A DNA stretch of 64,000 nt from positions 15,710,743 to 15,774,742 of the forward strand of contig NC_044027.1 in the NCBI RefSeq assembly GCF_900496995.4, in the 5' to 3' direction. The stretch comes from Aquila chrysaetos chrysaetos (lineage: Eukaryota; Chordata; Aves; Accipitriformes; Accipitridae). A program made the position numbers and the translations under genes. Within the stretch, counting starts at the first letter, position 1; each line of letters starts with the position of its first letter. Below the pieces are notes generated by a model. That model did not search any database. It saw nothing but the letters and a program-made list of their open reading frames with translations, and had not been told where the DNA came from. Positions 22,201-30,500 of the stretch are shown one piece after another.

Positions 22201-23825
22201 ACACAAACATCAGCCTGCAGATAGATCCTTATTTTTGGAATCCCCTACTCAGTGACTAAAGAAACTAAGTTTGATTTTTGCAGCTAGACAGTTCCTACTC
22301 TAACAGATTCACCACCATGCCTGAGACTTCTGAACACTACTGAAATGCAAAGAGAAATCTAAAATCATATATAGTCCTCATCTCTAAAGGATTTCATCTA
22401 GCTTCTACAGTAACTGAGCAGAACACGCTTTAAAAATCTCTCAAAAGCTCTGCAAATCTCCCAATTACATTAAAGCCATCCCTGTAGGCTTCCTTCTTTC
22501 TGTGGGCAGGAAGGATGGCCTGTACTTCACTCCAACTTACGCTTCTGCCAACTTTTAGCATTTCTGAGCTCTCTATTTCTTGTTCTGTAGCAATCAGTTT
22601 ATTTTACTGATCTTCCAATCATCTTAAGCAAAACTTTTGCTCTCCCCAGATCCCTCCAGGAATAGTGAAGAAGAAAATTAAATTTAACTTCCTTTGGTCC
22701 CCAAAGCTCTTCAGTGTCGCCCAGCCCTTTTTCAATGAACTTATTTTTCCCGACACGATTGCAGAACTGAAACGTGTGAAATGCCAGCACAGTCTTGCTC
22801 CACTTTTCTTCTCTCCCCCGCTGTTAGTTGCACACTCTGATTTTCTTTGTCCTCCTATGAACCACATTGTTTTCAAGTTCCATTACTTTTTTCACCTCTT
22901 TTCTTCGCATCTTTGGCAATGAACCAAAAACCAACCTCCTTCCACCAACATTCACTACCAGAAAGATGATGGTGGTGGTGCCATACCTCAAAGTACCTAA
23001 TATAGTCGGGATAAATCCTAGCAAACACTTAACGCTCACATACTTTTGCACAACATTCTAAGAACGATTTAAAAATTAGGACTAATAATTGAAACAACCC
23101 AGAATCACTGTAACAATAACTGCAAAATGGAAAACGTCTGCTTAACCCATTCTTGTTCTCCTCTCCTCAAACTCATGAGAGTAAAGCACCTATTCCTGCA
23201 GCTCAGAGCATTCCCACAATTAGAAATTTGCTCTCAAATCTAAAAAGACTTCCCCTCCCTAGCAGCAATGCAGAGCATCTCTAAGCGAGGCAGAGGCCTG
23301 TAAGAGCATTACTCGCACCTTCAGCCCCCAGCGAGTCAAAAGCCGCCGACACCGCCAGGAAAGCGCAGAGCAGTCCCACAGCAGCCCACTTAAAGGGATC
23401 AGAGAAGCTCGTACCTGCCGCTTCCCACCCCCGCTCCCCGCCGAGTCTTCCCCCTCCACAACCACCACCCAAGGGGGCCGGGCCCGTCTCCCCGCCGAGC
23501 CACCGCGTCCCTCTGCAGGTATCAACCCCCAGCCAAAGGTTCGATTTAAGAACTTTTCGGACGCTGACTCCCCCCTCCCTCGCCGACCACGGTTCCCGCG
23601 GGCCAGACCCCAGCCGCTGCCTCCCCCCCCCCCCCCCCTCCAGCTCCAGTCAGGGCGAGAGCCGCGGCCTCCGGCCCGCAGCAGCACCCCGGGTCCCGGC
23701 AGAGCGACGGCCCCGAGGACCGGCTCGGGCCGGGCCCCCAGCCTCCCCCCCCCGGCCGCACCTACCCGGCTGGAGCCCCGCGGCGCCGAGCTGAGGTTGA
23801 GGAGCAGCGTCCCGCCCGCCGCCAT
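1119..23825 (-). CDS. DDX31: DDX31, DEAD-box RNA helicase (5' part; 16 coding exons, 3' end off window)
   Basis: ATP-dependent DEAD-box RNA helicase of the nucleolus, in the DDX31/Dbp7 family that acts in 60S ribosomal subunit maturation. Coding joins on the minus strand: 23825-23766, 22122-21872, 21676-21601, 21123-21080, 20629-20559, 19963-19899, 19026-18982, 17396-17355, 15648-15584, 14781-14662, 13690-13584, 12830-12595, 12239-12063, 9380-9321, 3364-3314, 1258-1119. Every junction is GT-AG and every phase matches. The 1610 nt give about 536 residues. Motifs in order: basic N-terminal tail; Q-motif region ([10 protein letters not shown], about 142-151); Walker A SQTGSGKT 163-170; PTRE at the end of exon 7; STPGRL 250-255; DEAD 276-279; SAT 310-312; FFSSCE and RLHG in RecA domain 2; DVAARGLD 474-481; HRIGRTAR 502-509. 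The mammalian protein is about 850 residues, so roughly the last third lies left of position 1. An in-frame ATG at 23939 would add 38 residues. The assignment rests on remembered similarity to vertebrate DDX31; exon edges were read directly. Confidence 0.96.
2009..2023 (+). repeat. Poly-C run
   Basis: Fifteen consecutive C in DDX31 intron 15. The length is likely polymorphic and error-prone in sequencing. Confidence 0.85.
3281..3302 (+). repeat. (ATAC)n microsatellite
   Basis: Short ATAC repeat grading into AC, 12 bp from the DDX31 exon 15 donor. Confidence 0.85.
3314..3364 (-). CDS. DDX31: DDX31 coding exon 15, motif V
   Basis: 51 nt, 17 codons: [17 protein letters not shown]. Acceptor TTTTAAAG|, donor GTACAG|GTAGGT. 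It lies about 6 kb from exon 14, the longest DDX31 intron in the window. Confidence 0.97.
7391..7500 (+). repeat. MIR-like ancient SINE remnant
   Basis: CTATCCCCATTTTACAGATG, GGGAGCTGAAGCACAGGGAG and the following bases match the MIR core. Diverged and truncated, as expected of an old insertion predating birds. Confidence 0.65.
9150..9266 (+). repeat. MIR-like remnant
   Basis: TCAAGGTCAGGCAGCGAGCT followed by GGAATTAGAGCTCAG matches the MIR segment AAGGTCACACAGC(G)AGCT...GAACC. Diverged. Lies just beside DDX31 exon 14. Confidence 0.5.
9321..9380 (-). CDS. DDX31: DDX31 coding exon 14
   Basis: 60 nt, 20 codons: [20 protein letters not shown]. Acceptor ATCCTCTAG|, donor TGCACT|GTAAGT, phase 0 at both ends. 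LLCT is the first half of motif V. Confidence 0.96.
9381..12062 (-). other. DDX31 intron 13
   Basis: Non-coding, with a MIR-like remnant near 11885-11965. The block 9990-10480 is more GC-rich than its surroundings and carries opposed chance ORFs (155 and 110 codons) with no recognisable domain. Confidence 0.65.
11885..11965 (+). repeat. MIR-like remnant
   Basis: TTATTCTCATTAGCAGATGG, AAGAGTGAGGC and AGAGGTGAAATGAC follow the MIR core order. Strongly diverged. Confidence 0.4.
12063..12239 (-). CDS. DDX31: DDX31 coding exon 13, RecA domain 2
   Basis: 177 nt, 59 codons, from TTCTTGCAG| to CAGGAA|GTAAGC. It includes [20 protein letters not shown] (motif IV region) and [13 protein letters not shown] (motif IVa region). 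Confidence 0.96.
12595..12830 (-). CDS. DDX31: DDX31 coding exon 12, inter-domain region
   Basis: 236 nt from TGTGATTTAG| to AAATGCAAG|GTGAGA, ending in phase 0. It encodes [17 protein letters not shown], a poorly conserved linker, then [20 protein letters not shown] and AAFILEKCK. This is the family-specific insert plus the entry to RecA domain 2. Confidence 0.96.
12831..13583 (-). other. DDX31 intron 11
   Basis: Non-coding, with a MIR-like stretch at about 13190-13300. The 354 bp intron 12 (12240-12594) next to it shows nothing recognisable. Confidence 0.6.
13190..13300 (+). repeat. MIR-like remnant
   Basis: GAGACCTGGCTCAATTCTTG, GCAACTGACTTCTTGTAC and GAGCAAATCACACAAC resemble the 5' half of MIR (CTGGCTCTGCCACTTACTAGCTG type). 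Diverged. Confidence 0.4.
13584..13690 (-). CDS. DDX31: DDX31 coding exon 11, motif III (SAT)
   Basis: 107 nt from TTTTTGTAG| to ACAGAAG|GTAGGT. It encodes [20 protein letters not shown] and then [21 protein letters not shown] is motif III, which couples ATP hydrolysis to unwinding. Confidence 0.97.
14056..14060. repeat. Left target-site duplication of the solo LTR
   Basis: CATAT, identical to 14637-14641 on the other side of the LTR. Five bases fits ERVL-type integration. Confidence 0.85.
14061..14636 (+). mobile_element. Solo LTR of an avian ERVL-like endogenous retrovirus
   Basis: 576 bp element with terminal TGTCCTGGTTT and AAACCACAACA (imperfect inverted ends, TG...CA) and a perfect 5 bp target duplication CATAT at 14056-14060 and 14637-14641. 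Internal signals read on the plus strand: TATATAAA at 14315-14322 and ATTAAA at 14495-14500, followed by a T/C-rich tract. No gag, pol or env adjoins it, so it is a solo LTR left by recombination. It is antisense to DDX31, in intron 10. The family call (ERVL-like LTR typical of Neoaves) is from memory; the ends, TSD and signals are seen directly. Confidence 0.9.
14492..14497 (-). promoter_or_regulatory. LTR-borne AATAAA in DDX31 sense
   Basis: The LTR's TTTTATTAAA at 14491-14500 gives ATTAAA on the plus strand and AATAAA on the minus strand. The latter lies about 165 nt downstream of the exon 10 donor in DDX31 orientation. Whether it is used cannot be judged here. Confidence 0.5.
14637..14641. 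repeat. Right target-site duplication of the solo LTR
   Basis: CATAT copy of 14056-14060. Its far edge is 20 bp from the exon 10 donor of DDX31. Confidence 0.85.
14662..14781 (-). CDS. DDX31: DDX31 coding exon 10, motifs Ib and II (DEAD)
   Basis: 120 nt from AATCTAAACAG| to GCAGACAG|GTAAAC. It encodes [20 protein letters not shown], then a stretch ending WLIIDEAD plus the start of Arg. STPGRL is motif Ib and DEAD (276-279) is the catalytic motif II. A solo LTR begins only 20 intronic bases past the donor (TSD 14637-14641). Confidence 0.97.
14782..17354 (-). other. DDX31 introns 8 and 9 with no other feature
   Basis: The stretches 14782-15583 and 15649-17354 flank exon 9. They are AT-rich intron sequence with an A/G-rich tract at 14800-14850 upstream of the exon 10 acceptor. 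No repeat family recognised. Confidence 0.6.
15584..15648 (-). CDS. DDX31: DDX31 coding exon 9, GG motif
   Basis: 65 nt from TTTCTGTAG| to AAAGCCAG|GTAGGA. It encodes [21 protein letters not shown] plus two bases of Arg. The [13 protein letters not shown] block is typical of the DDX31/Dbp7 family and carries the GG motif. Confidence 0.96.
17355..17396 (-). CDS. DDX31: DDX31 coding exon 8
   Basis: 42 nt, 14 codons: [14 protein letters not shown]. Acceptor TTTCCATAG|, donor CTTAAG|GTAAGA. Both ends are in phase 0. It forms the helix after motif Ia. Confidence 0.96.
17397..19898 (-). other. DDX31 introns 6 and 7 with no other feature
   Basis: 17397-18981 and 19027-19898 flank exon 7. They contain a short A run near 18450 and otherwise unremarkable AT-rich sequence. 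ORFs of 60-80 codons show no domain. Confidence 0.6.
18982..19026 (-). CDS. DDX31: DDX31 coding exon 7, motif Ia
   Basis: 45 nt, exactly 15 codons: [15 protein letters not shown]. Acceptor GTTTGCAG|, donor AGAGAG|GTAGGT. PTRE is DEAD-box motif Ia. Confidence 0.97.
19899..19963 (-). CDS. DDX31: DDX31 coding exon 6, end of Walker A
   Basis: 65 nt from TTTTAAAAAG| to AAAATACAG|GTAGGT. It completes GSGKT and runs [19 protein letters not shown], ending in phase 0. The invariant Lys of motif I is residue 169. Confidence 0.96.
20559..20629 (-). CDS. DDX31: DDX31 coding exon 5, Q motif and start of Walker A
   Basis: 71 nt from TTACGCAG| to GGTTCAG|GTCAGT. It encodes [20 protein letters not shown] and then TGS plus one base. 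The conserved Gln of the Q motif is present. The Walker A loop TGSGKT is split by the next intron. Confidence 0.96.
20860..20960 (+). repeat. Weak MIR-like remnant
   Basis: ACAACTGACTTACTGTGTAA followed by CTTACAAGTTATTTCTCATC resembles the MIR 5' half. Low certainty. Confidence 0.3.
21080..21123 (-). CDS. DDX31: DDX31 coding exon 4 (44 nt)
   Basis: Short exon from acceptor TATCTCTCTAG| to donor ACCAG|GTAGGC. It encodes [14 protein letters not shown] plus two bases of Ser, directly continuing LHPHL and preceding VQKQTIP. It was found by looking for the residues missing between exons 3 and 5. Confidence 0.95.
21601..21676 (-). CDS. DDX31: DDX31 coding exon 3
   Basis: 76 nt, from acceptor CTAACTCAG| to donor CATCTG|GTGAGT. 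It completes the split Arg codon and encodes the pre-Q-motif helix, ending in LDLHPHL, which matches the family pattern before the Q motif. Ends in phase 0. Confidence 0.93.
21872..22122 (-). CDS. DDX31: DDX31 coding exon 2, basic N-terminal tail
   Basis: Encodes residues 21-103 plus two bases. It is rich in Lys, Arg and Ser ([14 protein letters not shown]), as expected of a nucleolar tail, and ends in the conserved [17 protein letters not shown] stretch that leads into the helicase core. The donor is CACAG|GTATTT. The acceptor is a NAGNAG (AAG-CAG at 22128-22123), so a Gln codon may be included or skipped; 22122 assumes use of the CAG. Confidence 0.93.
22123..23765 (-). other. DDX31 intron 1
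   Basis: 1643 bp. The half next to exon 1 (from about 23420) is CpG-island sequence with a 16-base C run at 23623-23638. The half next to exon 2 is AT-rich. No further exon seen. Confidence 0.65.
23623..23638 (+). repeat. Poly-C run in the CpG island
   Basis: Sixteen consecutive C in DDX31 intron 1 (a G run in the nascent transcript), with further C clusters nearby (23746-23755). Potential quadruplex-forming sequence and a likely assembly weak point. Confidence 0.8.
23766..23825 (-). CDS. DDX31: DDX31 coding exon 1
   Basis: Encodes residues 1-20 (begins MAAGG, ends APRGSSR). The ATG at 23825-23823 lies in GGCCATGGCGG, a good initiation context. The donor is CGG|GTAGGT at 23765 and the exon ends in phase 0. 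A second in-frame ATG at 23939 with no intervening stop is an alternative upstream start. Mammalian DDX31 has both a long N-terminus and an internal MAAA-type start, so either is possible. Confidence 0.85.
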
Positions 23826-23828
23826 GGC
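23818..23828 (-). promoter_or_regulatory. YY1-like core over the DDX31 start codon
   Basis: On the minus strand GCCATGGCGGC shares the ATGGCGGC core with the GTF3C4 site and overlaps the DDX31 ATG. The 5' flank is a weaker match to YY1. Confidence 0.45.
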
Positions 23829-24112
23829 CCGCTCGCCTCCCGCAGGGCCCCGGGGCCGCCCCTCGGGCCGGGCCCAGCCCGCGAGGGCGGAGGCGGACGC
23901 GGGTTCGGGGTGGTGGTGTGTGGGGGGGGAAGCCCTCACGGGAACGGGGCCGCTCGCCCGGGGCCCCCGGCCGCAGACCGCCCCGCTGCAGGGGCTCGGC
24001 GGGACGGGCCGCGGCCCGGTCCGTCTCTCTCTCTCTCCCGCCCGCGGGGCGGCTCAGGCGGCGGCGGGGCAGCCCCAGCCGGGGGCGGCCGGGGGCTTCG
24101 GCGGCGGCGGCG

Positions 24113-24122
24113 GCGCATGCGC
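24113..24122. promoter_or_regulatory. NRF1 site
   Basis: GCGCATGCGC, a perfect match to the NRF1 palindrome, 46 bp upstream of the GTF3C4 start codon in the shared promoter. Confidence 0.75.
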
Positions 24123-24164
24123 GTCTGCGGCCCGAGCGGCCCCCCGTGAGGCGGCGGCGGCGGT

Positions 24165-24175
24165 AAGATGGCGGC
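24165..24175 (+). promoter_or_regulatory. YY1-type site over the GTF3C4 start codon
   Basis: AAGATGGCGGC matches the YY1 consensus and overlaps the ATG. YY1 sites at or just after the transcription or translation start are common in housekeeping genes. Confidence 0.65.
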
Positions 24176-24503
24176 GGCGGCGGCGCGCGGGGGCAGCCCC
24201 TCGCTGTCGGCGGGGGAGGAGGAGCCGCCGCTGGGGCTCGACTCGCTCGTCGAGGAGGCGGCGGCGGCGGCGCCGAGCGCCGGGTTCCGGCTGACGGCGG
24301 TGCGGCGAGAACCGGCGGTCCGGTTGCAGCACGGCGTCAGCGGGCTGGAGCCGCTGGCCTGGTCGGAGGACCACCGGGTGTCGGTGAGCACGGCCCGCAG
24401 CATCGCCGTCCTGGAGCAGCTCAGCGACGTCCACAGCGGCGGGCAGGAGATGGTCATCCACCGCACGGCCGTGCCCGCGCCCTCCGCCGCCTGTCTCCTC
24501 AAG
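24168..24503 (+). CDS. GTF3C4: GTF3C4 coding exon 1
   Basis: 112 codons, phase 0 at the end, donor CTCAAG|GTGAGC. It starts MAAAAARGGS and contains poly-Ala and Glu-rich stretches from CpG-island sequence, then the start of the propeller domain (LEPLAWSEDHRVSVSTA). The ATG is the first in frame within the island. Confidence 0.95.
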
Positions 24504-27500
24504 GTGAGCCGGCCGCGGCGGCGGGCACCGGCCGCCTCCGCCGGGCCCGGGGCTGCCACGCTGCGTGTCCCTGTTGTCCCCCCCCCCAACCCCCGGGCGG
24601 CGGCGGGGGAGCCCCCCGGGGTCTCCTTCCCGCTCCCCGCCGCCCCGGGCTGGTCCTGCCCCCGCGGGCGGCTCGCTGCAGCGCACGCGGTATTATTTCC
24701 TGCGTTGGTGGATTTTAAAAGCTTTTGGGGAGAAAAAAAAAAAAAAAAAAAAGAGACGTAGGCCGGTAGTGTCCGGGTGGAACACGATCCAGCGCCAAGT
24801 GGGTTTCAGGGATTCCTAAGTTCAGCGGTTTTTCCAAGAAGCACTTGAGCTCCACTACTTTGATGACAATTGTGTCAGCGAGATTTTAAGTAGAACTTTT
24901 CCTTGGTTTGCTACCTAAGCTGAAAGATTTCTGCAGCAGGGACTGTTTTGGGCTTCAGAGGCGCACCTGACTTCTTACACTCCTTAGCCATGGGGGTGGC
25001 AAGTCTGGGTGAATATCCTACTAAGTAATAATTCTGTTGCTGTGGATCTGAATTTTTTTTCCAAAACGATGCTGAGAATACGGAATAGCTTGAATTGAAA
25101 TATTGAGTGCTTCACAATTTGAATGTTACGCCAAATGCCTTTAAGCACACACTTGAGAACAGAAGTATGAAAACAGGCTCTTTGATTCAGCAGACAAAGA
25201 TTCAATAGCTGAGTCAAAACTATACAAATTCAGGCCAACAACGAAGCTTAAGTCTTTAAGAGTGACGTTAATGAACCATTGGTACAGTGTAGTATGGGTT
25301 GCGATAGGGGATGCTCTATTTCAAGTGGGAATTAATTCCAGGAAAGTCTTCCTGAAAAAAAGTTCTACAACTGTTTTAAAAGTTCTTTTTGTTGTCTTTT
25401 AGGTTGGTCCAAAAAAGGAGGTAGCAGAGTGTAAGGAAAAGTTCGCAAGTTCAGTGGATCCAACCGTTAGTCAAACTTTTATGCTAGACCGAGTGTTCAA
25501 TCCCGAGGGGAAGTCATTGCCGCCTATGCGAGGATTCAAGTATTCCAGCTGGTCACCGCTGGGCTGCGACGCGAATGGAAGGTGCCTGCTTGCAGCTTTA
25601 ACCATGGACAATCGATTGACCATCCACACAAACCTCAACAGACTGCAGTGGGTGCAGCTGGTGGACCTGACAGAAATCTATGGGGAGCGTTTGTATGAAG
25701 CCAGTTACAAACTTTCTAAGGCTGACACTCCCAGGGGAGACCTAGGAGACTTCTCTGAATTTCAGCGACGGCACAGCATGCAGACTCCAGTGCGGATGGA
25801 GTGGTCGGGCATCTGCACCACTCAGCAGGTTAAACACAACAACGAATGCCGGGATGTCGGTAGCGTGCTCTTAGCAGTACTCTTTGAAAACGGTAACATT
25901 GCAGTTTGGCAATTTCAGCTTCCATTTCTGGGTAAGGAATCCATTACTTCTTGCAATACCATAGAGTCCGGAATAAATTCCCCAAGTGTGCTATCTTGGT
26001 GGGAATATGAACATAACAACCGAAAGATGAGCGGGCTTATTGTAGGGAGTGCTTTTGGACCAGTTAAGATCCTTCCTGTCAATCTGAAAGCAGTCAAAGG
26101 CTACTTTACGCTCAGACAACCCGTAGTCTTATGGCAAGAAATGGACCAGTTACCAGTGCATAGTATCAAATGTATTCCTCTTTACCACCCCTACCAGAAA
26201 TGTAGTTGTAGCTTAGTGGTGGCTGCAAGAGGAGCTTATGTGTTTTGGTGTCTCCTCTTGATATCAAAAGCAGGTCTGAATGTCCATAATTCCCACGTGA
26301 CGGGGCTTCATTCTTTGCCAATCGTATCTATGACTGCAGACAAACAGAACGGCACGGTGTATACGTGCTCCAGTGACGGAAAGGTAAGGCAGCTGATTCC
26401 TATATTCACAGATGTTGCTTTAAAGTTTGAGCACCAGCTGATTAAGCTCTCAGAAGTGTTTGGCTCTGTCAGGACTCATGGAATAGCTGTTAGCCCATGC
26501 GGTGCATACTTAGCAGTTATTACGACAGAGGGCATGACGAACGGTCTGCACCCAGTCAACAAAAACTACCAAGTTCAGTTTGTAACCCTTAAGACTTTTG
26601 AGGAGGCAGCTGCGCAGCTCTTGGAATCTTCTGTTCAGAACCTTTTCCGGCAAGTGGACTTGACGGATCTTGTACGCTGGAAAATTTTGAAGGATAAGCA
26701 TATTCCTCAGTTCTTACAGGAAGCACTGGATAAAAAGATTGAGAGTTGTGGTTCTACTTACTTCTGGCGGTTTAAGCTATTTCTCCTGAGGATTTTGTAC
26801 CAGTCAATGCAGAAAGCTCCCTCGGAGGTCATGTGGAGACCTTCACATGAGGATGCAAAAATTTTGATATCAGATTCCCCTGGGATGGGCAGCACTGAAG
26901 ATGATCAAGAGGAAGGGACTTCTAAACAAGCCAGCAAGCAGAGCCTATGCGACACAGGCAAAGGTATGGACATAGATGACGCTGCAGATGATTCTCTTCC
27001 TCAGTCAAGTGACATAGGAGGCCGCGAGCCAATGGAAGAAAAGCTTCTTGAAATACAGGCACAAATTGAGGCAGTAGAAATGCACTTGACACGAGAACAC
27101 ATGAAACGGGTGTTGGGAGAAGTTTATCTACACACATGGATTACAGAAAACACCAGTATACCCACCAGAGGAGTCTGTGACTTCTTAATGTCCGATGATG
27201 GCTATGATGACAGAACAGCACGAGTAAGTGCACCTCTATGCTCTGGGGATTCGGTGTTACAAGTTACTTCTTTCTCCCCCCTCCAGATCCTTAAATGAAA
27301 ATACAACTTTGGGGTGGGAAAGAGAACTCCAATCATGTCATCCTTGCCAGTCAGCTTCTATAGAGCATACAGCTTAAGTTGTCCTTCCTTGAAATTATGG
27401 AGTAGGGGAGAATGTAAATACAGATGTTGAAGTTTGGATCAGGTACAATAAAGAATAAGCGTGCCTGAGTCTTTGCAGAACAAGGGAGAGGACCATGGTT

Positions 27501-30500
27501 ATTCTGCTGCTGTTGGTGGGTTTAAAACAGCTACTGATTGAGGGGGATGTTTTATTTTCATGGCTAAACTTATTTAATCTATCATCTCTACAAAACTAAA
27601 CTTAGGAGGTATTTGCTCTAGTCAGTTACATCTGCAGTTGTAATTTTAAGGGTTGCAGTATCACTTCTTAAGGTATGATTGGAAGTACTGTGACTGTTCA
27701 GGTGGTACGTCAGGTCTTGTCATTGCTCCATGAACCTTCAGTGGAAAGATCAATTGCAGAGGTTCAGAAAGTGATTGTGTTTTACGAGTTAAATCCAGTG
27801 ATTCAGAACTTTATGCAGGACTTTCAGTTAACCAAGCTGACTGAATGTCTTTATTATAACATACATGGCCTGAATCTTCAGGCACGCTTGCATGTATTGA
27901 ACTACAATAAATAAGCATAACAACTGAATGCTTGGCCATGGTAGGAACTCTTCCAAAACTTGCAATACTCCCTACCAAAATAAAAGTATAACTGCAAGGA
28001 CAGTATCCTGGCTATTGCAATGTGTAGAGTAAGCATTTGTGGCAGGAAATAAGTGATCAGTGAACCTTGCACTGGGCAATGAAGTTTTCTGACTATAGAC
28101 ATCAGACAAAGGAAGCTTCAGTGGGAACACTCTGCCATCAGCCTCCTGGCTCTTAAGACTTGACGACAAGAATCTCTCAGATGTCTCTGTACCTCTTTGT
28201 ATGAGCAGAGAACAGTTCTTTTCGGTACCAAAGTCCTTAAATCACTTGAACTCTAAAAAACAACCTTTACATTGCATCCAGAAAGACAGAGGAAGGAAGC
28301 ACATTTCCATTACTGATGTAGTGTGGTGTTCTCCCTGCTGGACTTAGAATCAAGGAGGCCACACAGTGTGGCCATCAGTAATTCACTAGGAAAGTATTTG
28401 GGCAGGACTGCTGTTTTTCTAGCATTCAATTACTATGAATTAGAGGTTTGAGAGGTTGCTTTTCTCATCTTGTAAACAAGATTCTTCTTTTTATAGTGAT
28501 TAATAGCTGACTTCCAAATTCTATTTTATCTATTCAGTTTGCTTTCACATTTTAAAGGTCCTTGGGATGTGGTTTATATCTATTGAAATGTCAAAGACAA
28601 ATCTGATCACATAAATGTTGTACTATAAACATTATGTGTACTCTAAGATGACTGCTGAAGGCCTGCATCCAGGTAATTTCTGAACAGGACTTTTTTTTTT
28701 TTTTTTAGTACATCCATTGTGATAGGCATGAGAATGTGAAAGCACTTCTATAATGCTCAGTGGCATCCCCTGAAGTGGTATGATAGCAATTTCTTCAGTA
28801 CTTCTAAAATTTGCAAGTAGCTCAACATAACACTATTGCTCTTAAGTTCTGTATCCCTTTACAGAAATCTTTAGGAGGTGACAATAAAATGAGAATAGAT
28901 TAATACTTATCAATGTATTATATTGCTTATGCTTTTATTTTTTTTTAATTCAGTGAAGAGCACAGATCTTTGCATCCTGTATCATATTCTGAAATCACAA
29001 TATCCTGAGAGACATTTCCACCTTTCAGTAGGCAGCTGTCTTGCTGTAAACAATGCTGACTGCTGTGTATTCCCAGGTGCTGATTGGGCATATCTTAAAG
29101 AAAATGAACAAACAGACTTTTCCAGAGCACTGCAGCTTGTGTAAAGAGATCCTGCCATTCACTGATCGCAAACAGGCAGTCTGCTCCAATGGACATATTT
29201 GGCTCAGGTAATTGGTTCTTAAAGAGTTTTTGCCCTCTTCTGGATAATTTAAACATACTTAAATAGCTAACCTAAAACACTTCATAGTGTTGGAGTAAAA
29301 AGTCATGAAGCATGTTATCCATGCTGCAGTTAATTGCAATTTTTGCTGGCTGTCATCTGTCCTCTTCCATGAGAGAGAGAGAGAGAGGGCATTGTAGATT
29401 GGATTTCCTTCTCTTGTCAGTACACTGTTTTTAAAATAAAATGCTTTTGATCGTCTTAACTTTTTTCTTCAAGCAGGGGCAGGATGGGGGCAGGGAGAAA
29501 GTAGGCAAGGGAAAATCAAGCACAAGTCATCCTTTGGAACAGCACATGAAGGAGGGTTTGTTCTAGCTACTTCAGCATTTGAAAACAAAGTAATTTAACA
29601 AAAAATGATGGGAAACAGCTACACTGAGAAGTCAGACAAGTTCTGGAACATGTAGGAAGGGAAATCTTCCAGCATCGATGTATGGGGTACGTGGAGATTG
29701 CCCCTGGAGACTTGGCAAGTCAGTAGTCTGTCGCAAAGAAAAACCTTTGCCTAAAGGATATTGTGTATGTGCTAGTTTGGCTAAATAGTCATTGCCTTAC
29801 AGACACTGTGGTTCTTCCCCTGTGCAGTAACCCTCAAGCTTTTCACCTCTTCTACTGTATACTAAAATTTTTTGGCCAATGATGAAATTTTTCTCAATGG
29901 TATATTGATTTTTGGCCTTTTTAATTTTTGTGATCATATGTAATTGGGTACACTTGTGAAGTTTCATTTACCTGGATTAATCAATTATTAATTTTTGTGT
30001 TTCATGTGGCTCATTACTGCCCTTACTCTCAGAAAGCAAGGTCTATTGGGAACAGAACTCAGCTTCCAGTCAGGGCATAGGAACAGGTCACAAAACAAAA
30101 CAATAAAACCCCAAGCCTCTTGATAAAATTACTTGTCCTTTCACAGGTGCTTTCTAACCTACCAATCCTGTCAGAGTTTGGTATACAGGAGGTGTTTGCT
30201 TCACGACAGCATTGCACGGCATCCAACCCCAGAAGGTAAACTGTTCCTGTAGCCTAAAGGGGCAGGATTATGTATTCTTAAGTTTTATCTGCAAAATGAT
30301 TTGAATTAGTTTCACTGACTTCTCTTTTAGGCAGTTACCATGTGAAGTACTAGTACTCTGCATTTCACAGTGTGCTGCTTTTCATGCATTAGTGGCATAC
30401 GTTAATTACAAAATAGTGACTGCAGAAATTAATTTATAAATACTACATTTTAATGAGCTGGGTAGACACGTAATCTGTGCTGGAGTGGTACAACAGTTAC

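Larger units (their letters stand above)
23420..24700. promoter_or_regulatory. CpG island and bidirectional DDX31/GTF3C4 promoter
   Basis: Extremely GC- and CpG-rich segment covering DDX31 exon 1, the 342 bp between the two start codons, and GTF3C4 exon 1. The head-to-head arrangement is conserved at this locus in amniotes. No TATA box is visible. There is a (TC)n tract at about 24023-24036, GC-box-like GGGGCGG, an NRF1 palindrome and two YY1-type cores. This is typical of housekeeping genes for ribosome and Pol III functions. Transcription starts cannot be placed from sequence alone. Confidence 0.88.

Noticed and set aside
23936-24686. Long minus-strand ORFs (210 and 217 codons) and a plus-strand 165-codon ORF over the promoter
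   Set aside because: They are products of CpG-island GC content (few stops), rich in Gly, Arg, Pro and Ala, and overlap GTF3C4 exon 1 or the shared promoter. No domain is visible.
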